Assembly (NCBI GenBank): GCA_033977485.1
Contig: CM066984.1
Span: 44,957,100 to 45,021,099 of the forward strand
DNA from: Hydrangea macrophylla
Lineage: Eukaryota > Streptophyta > Magnoliopsida > Cornales > Hydrangeaceae
DNA: 64,000 bases
Direction of reading: 5' to 3'
Shown: one piece after another, positions 23,059 through 35,112 of the stretch
Layout of the letters: each line of letters begins with the position of its first letter
How positions within the stretch are numbered: position 1 is the stretch's first letter
Program-made: the position numbers and the translations under genes
The notes under the pieces: generated by a model
Told to the model about the DNA's origin: nothing
Databases searched by the model: none
What the model saw: only the letters and a program-made list of their open reading frames with translations

Positions 23059-24753
23059 ACGCTTGTTTGGATCTATAGATGCGTTTTGGAACACAAGTTT
23101 TGATTTGCATGTTGATTTTAGAACTGTTTTCAAAACGGCATTGTCATAGATCTGTTTCTACAGTGTTATCGCAGCAGAGTACAAATTTGTGATTGCATAG
23201 GATGCAAGGCGGGTTCGATCGATCGAACATGTTTCAATTGATCAAACATCCGTACTCGAGCGATCGATCAGTCTTTGATCAATCGAAACCTTCTGGTGTT
23301 CGATCGATCAAATGAAGTTAGATTGATCGAGACAGATTCTTTGTCAGTCTCTCTATTTAACAGTTTTAAGGAGTTTTGAAATTTAAAGCTTTATTTTTAA
23401 AGTATTATGCAAATTTTTAAAATCATTCTGTGAACAAAAAGTTCAAGCGATTGAACAGAGTTCAATCGATCGAAGGTTCGAGCGATCGAACGGTCTTCGA
23501 TTGATCGAATAGTGACAGAGAAGAAGGATGTTGTTTTAAGTTCTAATTCAGTGCGTAAAGGGTTTATACACTGTGTGGATCAATTTGGGGGTTCCAATAG
23601 TTAGATATATTTGTTATATATGTGTGGATGCATCTACGACTAACCCTTTTACAGCAAGTTTAGTCGCTATCTCCAATGGCACCAAGATCTATTTAAATTT
23701 TGGTATTTGAATGTTTTGAGATTGGTGTATATCATGTTTATTATTGTTTTGGTTTTAAGGCATATATAAAGGGCGTTGCGATTTCAATCCTATGAAAAGG
23801 AAAGTCGCACCGGTTTCCCTAGCCTTTTTATTTTATTGTAACTGTTGCATTTTCTATTTCTAGATAAATTGTAAGCTTCGAAAGAAGCATAGGACCAATG
23901 TAATAGAATTAGAAAATCCATAAAGAAGGAAGAGCAAGTCGTTGTCCATGAAGATGGAGCTGGAGGCGACCAAACCAAGAGGAGGTTCTATGGAGATAGA
24001 GCCATGGGAGATAGAGGCATCTTTTGGATGTCTTTATTTTCATTTTAGTTTTTTGTTTTATGTGCTTGTTTTGTCATTGTCATTTAATTATATTGTTACT
24101 ACTTACATGCACGTAAAATAATTTTTCTAAAATAAAATTCAAAAACCGTTTTTAACGCATTAATAAACATTGGATGTTTATGGGTAATGTATAAAAACAA
24201 ATTTTTCTTTAAAAGCAAAATCCTTAATTTAACAAATCTAGTGGGAGAGGGTCTTATTTATTGACACCCACGATCTTCCATTAACAGTTCACTGTAAGAT
24301 GAGTAGTGCATTCTGTGTCACCTCGCCAGGGGTGATCATTCCATACGGAGGGTGCATTACTCATTGGTTACTAGATGTGAACTTCTTTTGATAGGATCAA
24401 TCAGACGTGTTAGATGGTGACCACCACACGGAGGCGCTACTTGAGACGGTTGTGATTGGATCTTAGTTAATAGTACACAAGCTATGGATAAGGGATCCCA
24501 CACGGGACATTATTCAGAAACTTAGAGATCAAAAGGGATCGGGAGTCATAACTTGTTTTGCAAGAGTTGCATAGAGGACAAGTCTTGATTAATCGAAAAA
24601 TCGAAAATTGACCACCACACGGTGGCTTTATTCTTTTGTTTCGATATTCCGGCGACTTTGTTTTAAAATAAGAGTTTTAAGGATTCTTTTATTTCAAACT
24701 GTCAAATCTGATATTCATATTTATTTTGTCTTTTGATTTTACAGTAAATCATA
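23059..24753 (+). other. Leader of + strand copia copy
   Basis: Untranslated leader, an inverted copy of 19102-20803 with scattered substitutions; no coding frame. GATC palindromes occur near 23213-23330 and 23450-23510. Confidence 0.65.
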
Positions 24754-27355
24754 ATGTCTGGATCTACATTTAGTCCACTTGCCACCATACTCACTCAAAA
24801 CAAGTTAACTGGAAATAACTACAACTGAATGGAAACAAAACCTTGACATTGTATAAACTGCGGAGGATCACATATATGTCCTCACCACCCCATGCCCCGA
24901 AGAACACGCGGTAAATGCTTCGGCAGCTGCCAGACGCGAGTTCGACAAATGGAAGAAGTCGAATGGAATGGCTCGTTGCTATATTCTGGCCTCAATGGCT
25001 AGTGTGTTGCAACACCAATTCCAATCGAATGATTATGCCAGTGACATTATCACATCCCTGAAAAAGATGTTCGGGGAGCATGGCAGGCCTGCTAGACAGG
25101 TAGCCATGCAAAAGATAATGAGTGCAAAGATGTCGGAAGGGACTCGAGTCAAGGAACATGTTTTAAAAATGATTGTTATTTAAACGAGCTGGAGACCCTA
25201 GGTGCCAACATCGATGCACAGGCCCAAGTTGATATGATCCTCAATTCGCTGTCACCTTCATTCGATTAATTTAAACTTAACTATAATATGAATCAAATGA
25301 ATTTTTCAATGAGCGAATTGATGAGTTCTCTTTTGGCAGCGGAAGGGGTGATCAAACCTGGGGTCAACGTCTTGAACGTTGAGAAAAGCGCTTCCTCTTC
25401 CCGATCAACACTGAAAGGAAAGAAAGGGAAGAAGAAGAAGGCTGGCACTGGTGGTCCAAGTGTTGGACCGGTCCCTAAGATTGCAAAATCTAAGGGAAAA
25501 GGTAAGGGCAAAGGGAAGGTGGGTGGCCAAGGCAAAGGAAAGTGTTTCCAATGCGGTGAGAAGGGCCACTGGAAGAGGAACTGTCCAGAATTCTTAGCTA
25601 CAAGAGTTTAAGGTATGATTGAATCACATGCGATTGAAGTAAGTTTTATTACGGATACTTCAAACACTTGGTGCATTGATTCTGGTGCAACTAACCATAT
25701 CTGTAATTCATTGCATGGGTTCAAGTCAACCAGGAGGTGCAGTGATGGGGAAATCATACTTACTCTAGGTTCTAGTGCAACCGTTTCTGCGGTTGTTATA
25801 GGAGTCGTAGTTTTAGAATTTCTAGACAATAAAGTTTTGATTTTATCAGATGTACTTTACGTCCCTTCAATGAGACGTAATTTAATTTCAGTTTCTAATT
25901 TATCGAATAATGGTTATTCTTTTCATTTTGGAACTGAAGTTGTTATTACAAGAAATAGTTCTTTTATATGTTCTGGTGTTAAATCAAATGGTTTATATGT
26001 GATCACTCTCAATATTTCTAAAGATTCTTGCTTGGAACTTAATAACTCAATGGTAACTATACCATCTAAAAGAAAATAACCTTCCACTAATCCAACAAGG
26101 CTTTGGCATATGTGGCTTGGCCTTATCAATCTAAATAGGATAGGCAGACTAGTCAAAGAAGGGATCTTAGGCAATTTGGTTCTCGAACCAATGGAAGTCT
26201 GCGAGTCTTGTTTAGAGGGTAAGATGACCAAAAGGCCCTTTCCTACAAAGGGCAATAGAACCAATGCATTGTTGGAATTAGTTCATACTGATGTGTGTGG
26301 ACCAATAAATATTAGAGCAAGGGGTGGTTATGAGTATTTAATAACATTTACTGATGACCACTCTAGGTATGGATATGTGTACCTAATGCAGCACAAGTCT
26401 GAAGCCTTTGAAAAGTTCAAAGAGTTTAGGGCTGAAGTGGAGAAGCAATTGGGCTCACATATCAAGGCCATTCGATCTGATCGAGGTAGCGAGTACCTCT
26501 CTAATGAGTTTATTAATCACCTCATACATAATGGGATTCTGTCACAGTTGACTGCACCTGGCACGCCTCAACAGAATGGTGTAGCGGAGAGAAGGAACCG
26601 GACTCTTTTAGACATGACTAGGTCAATGATGAGTTATTCAGAGTTTCCATTATTCCTTTGGGGTTATGCTTTGGAAACCGCTGCATATATACTAAATCTA
26701 GTACCAAGCAAATCTATTCCCAGGACACCACGGGAGATGTGGATTGGGCGTAAGCCTTCTTTGCAACATCTCCGGATATGGGGGTGTCCGGCACATGTGC
26801 TGAAAGGAAAGATGAGCAAGTTGGATTCTAGATCAGATGTATGTTATTTTGTAGGGTATCCAAAGGGTACTTATGGATGATATTTTTATGATCCAAGAGA
26901 ACAGAAAGTGTTTGTTAGTACAAATGCTGTTTTCTTAGAGGATGATTATATCATGAACCATAAACCTAAGGGAAGGATAGATCTGAGAGAAATAGAAGGA
27001 GAGCCCTCAGTCCAACCCGCAGTTAATAACGATGTAAATCAAGAAAATACCACTTCTTCACCCATTTCCACACCGGTACCTCGTCGTAGTGGGAGGATTA
27101 TCAGCCAGCCTGATAGATACATGTTCTTAGGAGAAGTTTTAGAAGCTGTCTCCATAGAATCTAAATCTAATCCTGCCACATATGAAGAGGCAATGACTGA
27201 TGTTGATTCAGATCATTGGGTTAAAGCTATGAAGGCTGAATTAGAATCTATGGATTCTAATCAGGTCTGGGATCTTGTAGAACTTCTAGCCAATATTAAA
27301 CCCATTGGTTGTAAGTGGGTCTACAAGAGGAAAAGAGCATCTGATGGAAAGTTAA
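24754..27355 (+). pseudogene. Ty1/copia Gag-Pol, decayed and truncated in RT
   Basis: Second copy of the copia polyprotein in inverted orientation. It begins with the ATG at 24754 (MSGSTFSPLA). Gag ends with the zinc knuckle CFQCGEKGHWKRNC near 25545. The protease keeps the Trp lost in the other copy (TWCIDSGATNHIC, about 25670). The integrase core has SDRGSEY and GTPQQNGVAERRN (about 26480-26600). RT begins with CKWVYKRKRASDGK and stops at about 27355, where unrelated AT-rich DNA starts, so most of RT and all of RNase H are gone. Gag has stops near 24826 and 25181 and a frame loss near 25270; later stops include TAA at 25609, one near 26077 and TGA at 26878. Confidence 0.9.
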
Positions 27356-28347
27356 CATTTCATTAATTTTGAAAAAGCAGTAGACTGACTTTTAAATTTT
27401 CTACAATAAGTGTACTGAAACTTAATTATCCCTAGAAGATATGGACGGGTTTTCCACCATCATTTTGAATCATTGCATTTTTTTTTCATTATCATTTTGA
27501 ATAATTTTTTTTCAGACAGTATAATCAGTAGCTTTGCAAAATGATTTAAAAATAAAAAATATTAAATATAAAATTAAAAAATTACCCTCGTGGCAAAAAG
27601 GGATATTATAAGTCGTGTGTCAAATGAATATAAATTATTTATCTTCACCCCATTTTTTACTGTGCTTAATCCTCTGTTTTCAAACTATTTGGTTTTATTT
27701 TTTGGCCCAATTTGGTTTAACTATGTAAACTGAAGAGGAATGGCTTTTACATATTCGGGAGCATAAGTTTGAATCTCTATTACTAGGAATGTATAGAATA
27801 TGATCGTGTTCAGTCATTTTTATATGAATAATGCTAGAGTTAAAAAAGAGTCACAAAGTGATGCTCACAAAAGGATGTGGCATCCCATGTGGTACCCATG
27901 TGGCAGAGTTAATGGGTGTCACATGGGATGCCACACCCTTTTGTTAGCATCTTTTTATGACACTTTTGTGACTCTAACATTACTCTTTTTATATTGTTAT
28001 TTGATTTTTGTTTATTTTTATATACAAAATCAACAACACCAAGCTTTGCTAAATATATAACTTATTTTAAATTTTATCAAACGCTTGAGATCATACGTTG
28101 TTTAGTGAGCACGAAAAACTAGTTTTGAGCATTAAACCCACCGCTTCATCCTTACAAACGTACACACACGTATGAGATAGAAGGATTTGAAATGGGGACA
28201 TTTGGTGTGACAATGGCCCCATTTCAAAAGACAAAAAATGATTTTATAGTTTACAAGCCGACCACTTTTATAAGGTAATTATTTGTCAAATCAAAACCTA
28301 TACATATTGCAAAAACTAGATAAAAAAACAAAATTAGGACTGTAATA
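27356..28347. other. AT-rich flank with one MITE
   Basis: No coding frame or RNA gene is recognised. Composition is strongly AT-rich and the only structured item is the fold-back at 27830-27981. The base sequence does not continue Tat element A, so the right side of the copia locus is a rearranged junction. Confidence 0.5.
27830..27981. mobile_element. Fold-back MITE, about 152 bp
   Basis: The element begins AATGCTAGAGT and ends ACTCTAACATT. The two halves are inverted copies of each other over about 70 bases each, sharing ACAAAAG, ATGTGGCATCCCATGTG and ACCCAT. It is non-coding. No clear target duplication could be assigned, so the superfamily is left open. Confidence 0.65.
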
Positions 28348-28352
28348 TATCT

Positions 28353-28979
28353 TCATGATGCCAAAATTTGGTAAGATAAATTAAAGCAGCTTAAGGAGAG
28401 AGAGACAGTGGGAGACCAATTTTTTGTATGTGGTTCGGCCCTGTTATTTAAGGAACCTATGTCCACGTGTTTGTCTGAGCACGTTCACTATACTGTAAAA
28501 AGTCGGGGACCTACGGTGAACCAACAATAGTTTAGAGCTACCGCAGGTCGACCAAGCGTGATGATTACTGCTATAGAGGTGCTATATAGACTGAGAGTTG
28601 ATCCCTCTCTATGGGGGTGAGTGGTCTCTTTTATATATGCAAGAGGCCTACTCGTATAAGGAAATTAGACAGATTAGGTAATCTAACCCTGATTAGGACG
28701 TGATTGATATAAATCTAAGTGAGTTTCCTATTTGTATTAGGAAATTGTCCATACGTCCCATTAGTCTTCTAACTTGAGTAGGAAACTACCTGGAATATTC
28801 TGGGACGTGTCTCGCGGGCTTGGCTGAACTGCGCCTGTACGAACCAAGCCCATATTGCACTCCCGAACTATTGGTCGGGACCAATTGACATTACGTGTAC
28901 CGCTCAGGAGATCAGGATAGAGGTCGGTCACTGAGTATAACTACTCGATCATAGAGTATGGCCAAGTTTAGGCGTATCA
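28353..28979 (-). repeat. 3' LTR of the gag-only Tat host element
   Basis: A 627-bp LTR. On the minus strand it begins TGATACGCCTAAAC at 28979 and ends GGCATCATGA at 28353. The complement of a polypurine tract (TTGGGGGGCAAC) lies just to the right. Confidence 0.8.
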
Positions 28980-29256
28980 GTTGCCCCCCAATTCCAAGGT
29001 TGGCCAGATACTATATCGGGGCAAGTTTGAAAATTTGTTTGATGTCGCTTGCCATTGTCTGAGTGCTCGGGAATTCGCTAAGAGCTGAGACTTGGCCTAA
29101 TTCGGAGTCTTTTGTTTAAGTTAGCTCCTCGGATGGTTATCTTCTGCCCGTAATCCTTCGTCAAGGTTGTTGGTAGAAAAATTTGACCATGTTCGAAAAA
29201 GCCGACCTAAAGCGTATGGCTTTAGGGTCCTTTTATGTTAACTCTCGAGGATGGTT

Positions 29257-30750
29257 TGTTGGAAAAACAGGTTTAAATGGAAAGTTTAAACGCGCAGCGG
29301 AAAAATCAAGTTATGAAACTTTATTGGCATGCCTGGATCTACTACTCGTCAATTCTACAGATACGCACAAGAGGGGACACGAGTTATACCTTAGTGTCTT
29401 GAACCCAATTCTGATCTTCAACTTCCAGCAGCCTCCACTAGATGATCTTCACCCTTATGACTCCTGCGGATGCCTGCCAGAAAGACTAGGGTTGGTGGGA
29501 ACCCTAATGGAGAGGATAGAGAAGGTTTTGGGACTCCAAAACAGTTTCTGCAGCTTCTGACGTTCAAAACGACGAACAACCTTTTCCAGAACGCAGCTGC
29601 CCTATTTATAGATTCCCAGAACCGACCTAGACTTCGAGCGATCGAAGTTCCTTCGATCGATCGAACATTCGATCGATCGAACCATCTTCGATCGATCGAA
29701 CCTTCAGACTTCAATCGATCGAGACATCTTCGATCGATCGAACCTGTCTGGACAACATCCTCAAGCATCTTTCCAAGCATCCTGGCGGAGCTAAGAGTGG
29801 GACCTCCTAGGCTCTTTATTGTTGGCTCAGACCAGTTTGTTAATTACCATGACCAAACTCTTTGATCAGCAAACTAACTAACTGGTCAGTTAAAGTTTAC
29901 TCCACTATAAAACGATAACTGAACTCCAACGCAAAAGAACATATCCGAAGCGATAACTAGACTTGTATGGTGTACTAATGTCCCTCTACCGTCAGCATTC
30001 GTAATCATATTCAGGTAATCGGATAACTGTTACTGTCAACCTGAATCATGATTACTTCTTGTATTCCTTGAGTCCCATTCACCTCTCATGATTACCAAAC
30101 ATGTTGATAACTCTTATCAACAAGACTGCAGTACTCAGTAATCGACTTGGTGACATTCTCAAGGGAATGCTTACTCTGAAACAGAGGGTAGATTCTATCT
30201 TGACAATGCATGTTCACAACCCTATGAACATGACATACCCAAGATACCCAGGTGTTGATCTTTTATAGACCTCACTGATTGGTAAATCAAAGCAGTCATA
30301 TCCACAGTCTGTGTTCATAATCGTCTCAAGATTGAGAACACGTACCTTATACAAGTTATGAGTTCCTATTGACTGTTTGACAGTCTTAAGCGTCAATAGG
30401 AAACTCAGGTCCGTCAATGCACTATAAGCACTAGCAGATCAACTAAGAGCTACACTCTAGTGATTGAGATTAATCACTCCATCCAATGGTAGTTAATTAT
30501 GCTACAGTGTAGACTTGATGAGGTATCCAGTCTCATCATCCACTGTGACACATTCTAAGTATTAAAGAATAGTAATTCGTATCTCACTTGTGTGCATCTC
30601 ATACACACACGAATTACTTACTATAATACTTAAGGATTAACAATCATCTCATGAAAAGAACATACACAATAAAATGTAAAGCTGATATCCATATATTAAA
30701 ATGTCAATGTCTCATACAGAAAGTAATGGTTTGAGGGCACAAACCCAACA
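29257..30750 (-). mobile_element. Copia solo LTR, TSD TGGTT
   Basis: A 1494-bp LTR of the copia family at 20819, flanked on both sides by TGGTT (29252-29256 and 30751-30755). Ends are TGTTGGAAAAACAGG and CACAAACCCAACA. No internal sequence is left, as expected after LTR-LTR recombination. It carries the TTCGATCGATCGAA cluster at 29635-29750. Confidence 0.9.
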
Positions 30751-31586
30751 TGGTTATCTTCCGCCCAACCAACCTTTGTCAAGATTATTGGTAGAAGAGC
30801 TTGACCATGTTGGCAGAGCCACCTAAAGCGTATTGCTTTAAGATCTGATACTCCCAAAATTGGCTTTATCTTATGACCGAGCGGTTCAAAATCAGTAGCT
30901 AGTCCATGCCTTAGGCAAATCATGCACAACTCCTCAGAAGCATCAGCCCGAGCGGTTTTAGTCTATTCATCATCCCGAGCGGTTCATCTACGACCCTGCC
31001 AACAGGTCGGGAAAATCGCACAGGCACATCCCACCGCGGGAACAGCTCATCCGGGCCCACAGGCATGATCCCGAGCATTACGGGCAGTTTCCTACTCAAG
31101 CTAGAAGACTAATGGAAAGTGCACACTATTTCCTAATCCAATTAGGAAATCCCCATAATTAATGTCAATCTATATCAATAGGATCATATTTCCTTATCCA
31201 TGTATGAGTAGGTCTCTTGCATCTATAAAAGAGACCTCTTACCCCCCCCCCCCCCCATTGGGGGGGGCCGCCAACTCTTTAGTCTACACAGCACCTCTAT
31301 TAAATTCACCATTATACGCATACACCCGGTCGGTATTACTGGTAGTGTCGCCCCTCTTTGTTGGCTCACCAGGCCTGCCGGTGATCTGCTAGTGAACGTG
31401 CTCAGACACACCCGTGGACGTAGGTACCTTCATTAACAGGGCCGAACCACATACAAAAAATAGTCTCTCTCTCTGTCTCCTAAAATTGCTCTACTTTACT
31501 CTTACCAATTTTTGGCATCATCAGTTTGGCGCCGTTCTGTGGGAAACGACAAGTCTTCTCATCAACAAATCTCTTGACTAATCGTC

Positions 31587-32918
31587 ATACCACCGAAGAA
31601 GGGTAAGAAGGCTGATCAGCAGTCCGACCGGGATGTTCCTCTGGCCCCGACTGCGGCTGCGGCAGTCATGACATCTGAGCAGAGTACCGCGACCCTCACA
31701 CAACTCTTGGAGGGCCAGCGTCAAATCCAGCAACAGATCGAAGCCCTGCTAGCCCGGCAAAGCAATCCTCCAGGGGCCAGGAAACGACCCGGGAACGTTG
31801 CGTACGGTCGGGAACCGATCTTTACCAAACAACGTGCCCGACTCAACCTGTCCCGTGTTGGGGTTGCCAAAGACATCAATAGTGGGCTTGCTGCCCGAGA
31901 GGAAAGGCATGATCATATGGCCCGGGTATCAGTCCAAGGTCCCTCGGTTGAGAGCCGAGTCGTCCCTGGGCACACGGTTACCCAGAGTCATAGCCGAGCC
32001 CGATCCCAAAGGATAGCATCCCGCCATGAAGAAAAAGCCTCTTCCACCGACCTGACCAACCCCTCGGGTACCGGTCGGGAAGGAGTGGAAGCCCAAATCA
32101 AGGACTTGCAGAAGCAGATTGATGGAGTGGCCAAGAAGCTTGGTCAAAATCGTGTTTCGAATCAGGCCAATACCGAGACAGAGTCACCATTCTCCAGCCA
32201 GATCACGGGGTTTGCCATCCCGCACAAATTCAAGCAACCTCGCCTAGATCTCTACAACGGCTCGGAAAGCCCGGTCGACCACGTCCGGACCTACAAGGCT
32301 CAGATGGCCTTAGCCACCTACTCCGATGAACTACACTGCATAGCCTTCCCCAGCACTTTGAAAGGCCCGGCCATTCAGTAGTTCTACTCCTTGGAGCCCC
32401 AATCGGTCTGCAGTTTCAAACAACTCAGCAAGCAGTTCATCAACCAGTTCGCCGGTATGCATGAGCGGCCAAAACCAGATATGCAGCTACTGACAGTTAG
32501 ACAACGGAATAATGAGTCCCTCAAGGAGTTCACTGACCGGTTCAACCAACAGAAGCTTCAAATCCGCAATCTGAACGAGACAATCGCCATCATAGCCTTC
32601 TGCTCGGGAGTTCAACATACTAAGTGCGCCGCGTCGTTCCATAGAAACCAACCGGTAACCTTGGTCGAACTCGCAGAGAGGGTTGGAAAATACATCGACA
32701 CTGAAGAATTTCTAAAGATCAAAGACCCCGGGCAAGAAAGCATCAAGTCTTCCAGAAGCAAGCGAAAGCGAGATCAGTCCGGGAGTTCTGACAGTTCTTC
32801 CAGTTCACAGCAGTCCGGGTCAGGCAGCCCCGACCTGACCTCCAGTTCACATCGGTCAGGATCAAGCAGTTCTGACTTTGCCTCCAGCACAGAAAAGTCA
32901 GGAGCCCGACGATCCTGA
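31587..32918 (+). pseudogene. Tat-type Gag, start codon lost
   Basis: Gag of the gag-only Tat element. The frame is one unit of 444 codons, aligned with the Gag at 50945. The expected start is at 31587, where ATG has become ATA before CCACCGAAG (MPPKK in the relative); the next in-frame ATG is 31668. The capsid-like core has SPVDHVRTYKAQMALATYSDEL (about 32260) and continues through NLNETIAIIAFCSGVQHTKC to LVELAERVGKYIDTEEFLK. One in-frame TAG at 32379-32381 stands where the relatives have Trp (QWF). The C-terminus is a Ser/Gly repeat with units of about 15 residues (S-G-S-x-D pattern), with no zinc knuckle visible. Both defects are G-to-A changes. Non-functional as it stands. Confidence 0.8.
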
Positions 32919-34048
32919 TCTGACCTCCTGTCTCCATCGGTCTAGAAGAGCCCGACTACAGTGGTACTTGCTTGATCACCACATGAGGCTCCACCAATTT
33001 TCAGAGAACTCATACAAAGACCTCGGGCCTAACCCCGAGGCATACAAAGACCTCGGGCCTAACCCCGAGGCATAAAAAGACCTCGAGCTCTGAACTCAGG
33101 CACTAAAAAGACCTCGGGCTCCGAACCCAGGCAGAAAAGACCATGGGCTCCAAACCCAGGCATCAAAGACCTCGGGGTCACGCCAGAGGCACCGGCTTCG
33201 CTTAGGTCCAACCTGCGATGGGGGCAAACCCCTTAGGTGGCTGATGATGGAAAGCTTCAAAAGACCCTACAACCACCATATTCCAGGTCGGTTACCTACA
33301 TATAATATCCTCTATAAGACCCTCGTCTTAGCGAAAGCTTGGGGGGCAAGACGGCGTAGTGAACTAAACATATAATCACATCGGGTACCTACAGGCCTCG
33401 CGGATAACCAAGTCAAAATCTTGGACAACCCGAGCACCTACAGTACTCAGAGGCATTAACTCCACTCAGGTCCAGACCGACGATAGAGGTGACTAAAATC
33501 TCTTAGGTTGGCCGACGATAGAGGAGCAAAAGGACCCTAAAGCCACGTGATTTAGGTCGGCTCCACCAACATGGTCAAGCTCTTCTCCCAACAGTCTTGA
33601 CGAAGGCTGGCCGGGCGGAAGACAACCATCATGGGGAGTTAACATAAAAAAAGGACCCTAAAGTAATACGCTTTAGGTCAGCTTCTCCAATATGGTCAAA
33701 TTCTTCCACCCACAACCTTGATGAAGGTTTATGGGTAGAAGATAACCATCTTAGGAGCTAACTCAAGCAAAAAAGACTCCGAAGTAGGCTGAGTCTCAAC
33801 TCTCGGTCACTTCCCGAGCATTCAAAGACTCCGAATTAGGCCGGGTCTCAACTCCCGGCCAGTTCCCAAGCACCTAAAGGTCCCAAGCTAGGCTGGGTCT
33901 CAACTCTTAGCCAGTTCCCGAGGACTCACCAGGCTCAGAAGCCCCGAGGCAGCTTCCACAAGCACTCAGATAGCGGCAAGTAACATCAAATTGATTTCCA
34001 AACTTACCCCGATATAGCATCTGGCCAATCTTGGAAATGGGGGGCAGC
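32919..34048 (+). repeat. Post-gag repeats of the gag-only Tat element
   Basis: Non-coding. 33009-33200 holds about six units of a 30-bp palindromic repeat (CCTCGGGCCTAACCCCGAGG, first two units the same). 33550-33780 is a degenerate tandem pair of about 120 bp with GACCCTAAAG, TTTAGGTC and ATGGTCAA. 33770-33930 has three units of GACTCCGAA...GGGTCTCAACTC. The same blocks occur on the other strand in the host element at 29045-29256, 30756-30840 and 34779-35100. Confidence 0.65.
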
Positions 34049-34655
34049 TGATACGCCCAAAATTGGCTCTATCTTATGACCGAGCGGTTCAAAATCAGCA
34101 GCTAGTCCATGCCCCGGGCAAATCATGCACAACTCCTCAGAAGCATTAGCCCGAGCAGTTTTAGGCTACTCATTATCCTGAGCGGTTCATCTACGACCCG
34201 GCCAACAGGTCGGGAAAACCGCACAGGCACATCCCACCGCAGGAACAACTAATCCGGGCCCACAGGCATGATCCCGAGCATTACGGGCAGTTTCCTACTC
34301 AAGCTAGAGGACTAAAGGAAAGTGCACACTATTTCCTAATCCAATTAGGAAATCCCCATAATTAATGCCAATCTATATCAATAGGATTATATTTCCTTAT
34401 CCATGTATGAGTAGGTCTCTTGCATCTATAAAAGAGACCTCTCACCCCCCATTGGGGGGGGCCGCCAACTCTTTAGTCTACACAGGACCTCTATAAAATT
34501 CACCATTATACGCATACACCCAGTCGGTATTACTGGTAGTGCTGCCCCTCTTTGTTGGCTCACCAGGCCTGCTAGTGATCTACTAGTAAACCTGCTCAGA
34601 GACACTCGTGGACGTAGGTACCTTCATTAATAGGGCCGAACCACATACAAAAAAT

Positions 34656-34662
<7 letters not shown>

Positions 34663-34730
<68 letters not shown>
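34663..34730 (+). repeat. CT dinucleotide microsatellite in 3' LTR
   Basis: A (CT)n run of about 68 bp within the 3' LTR. The 5' LTR of the same element has only a short imperfect run at the same place (31466-31480). Confidence 0.9.
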
Positions 34731-34732
<2 letters not shown>

Positions 34733-35112
34733 AAATTGCTCTACTTTACTCTTACCAATTCCTGGCATCATCAAGATCCTTTAGGTCCTCCATCGTGGGC
34801 CAACCTAAGAGGTTTTGGTTACCTCTATCATCGGTTTGGACCTAAGCGGAGACCTAAAAATGTATGAATTTTAGGGATTTCTTTCACTCCTCTATCATGG
34901 GTCAGCCTAAGAGTATTTCCTTTATCGTCGATTTGGACCTAAGCAGAGTCGGTGCCTCTGCGTATTGTAGGCGTTCGGGTTGTCTAAGAGTTTGACTTAG
35001 TAAACTCCAAGGCCTGTAAATACCCGGTATGACTTCCTGTAGCTTTCATTCTCTCTTGCCCCCCAAGCTTTTGTTAAGGTGGGCGTTGTAGGAACAATTA
35101 CTGTAGGCAGCT

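Larger units (their letters stand above)
30846..34773 (+). mobile_element. Complete 3.9-kb gag-only Tat element, TSD AGATC
   Basis: Bounded by AGATC (30841-30845 and 34774-34778). 5' LTR 30846-31523 (678 bp); PBS-like TTTGGCGCCGTTCTGTGGG from 31525; gag remnant 31587-32918; palindromic repeats 33009-33200; internal polypurine-like motif near 33325-33348; terminal polypurine tract GGAAATGGGGGGCAGC at 34033-34048; 3' LTR 34049-34773 (725 bp). The LTRs differ mainly by a C-run in the 5' LTR (31244-31256) and a CT expansion in the 3' LTR. There is no pol, so movement would need proteins from an autonomous relative such as the one at 50252. Confidence 0.9.
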
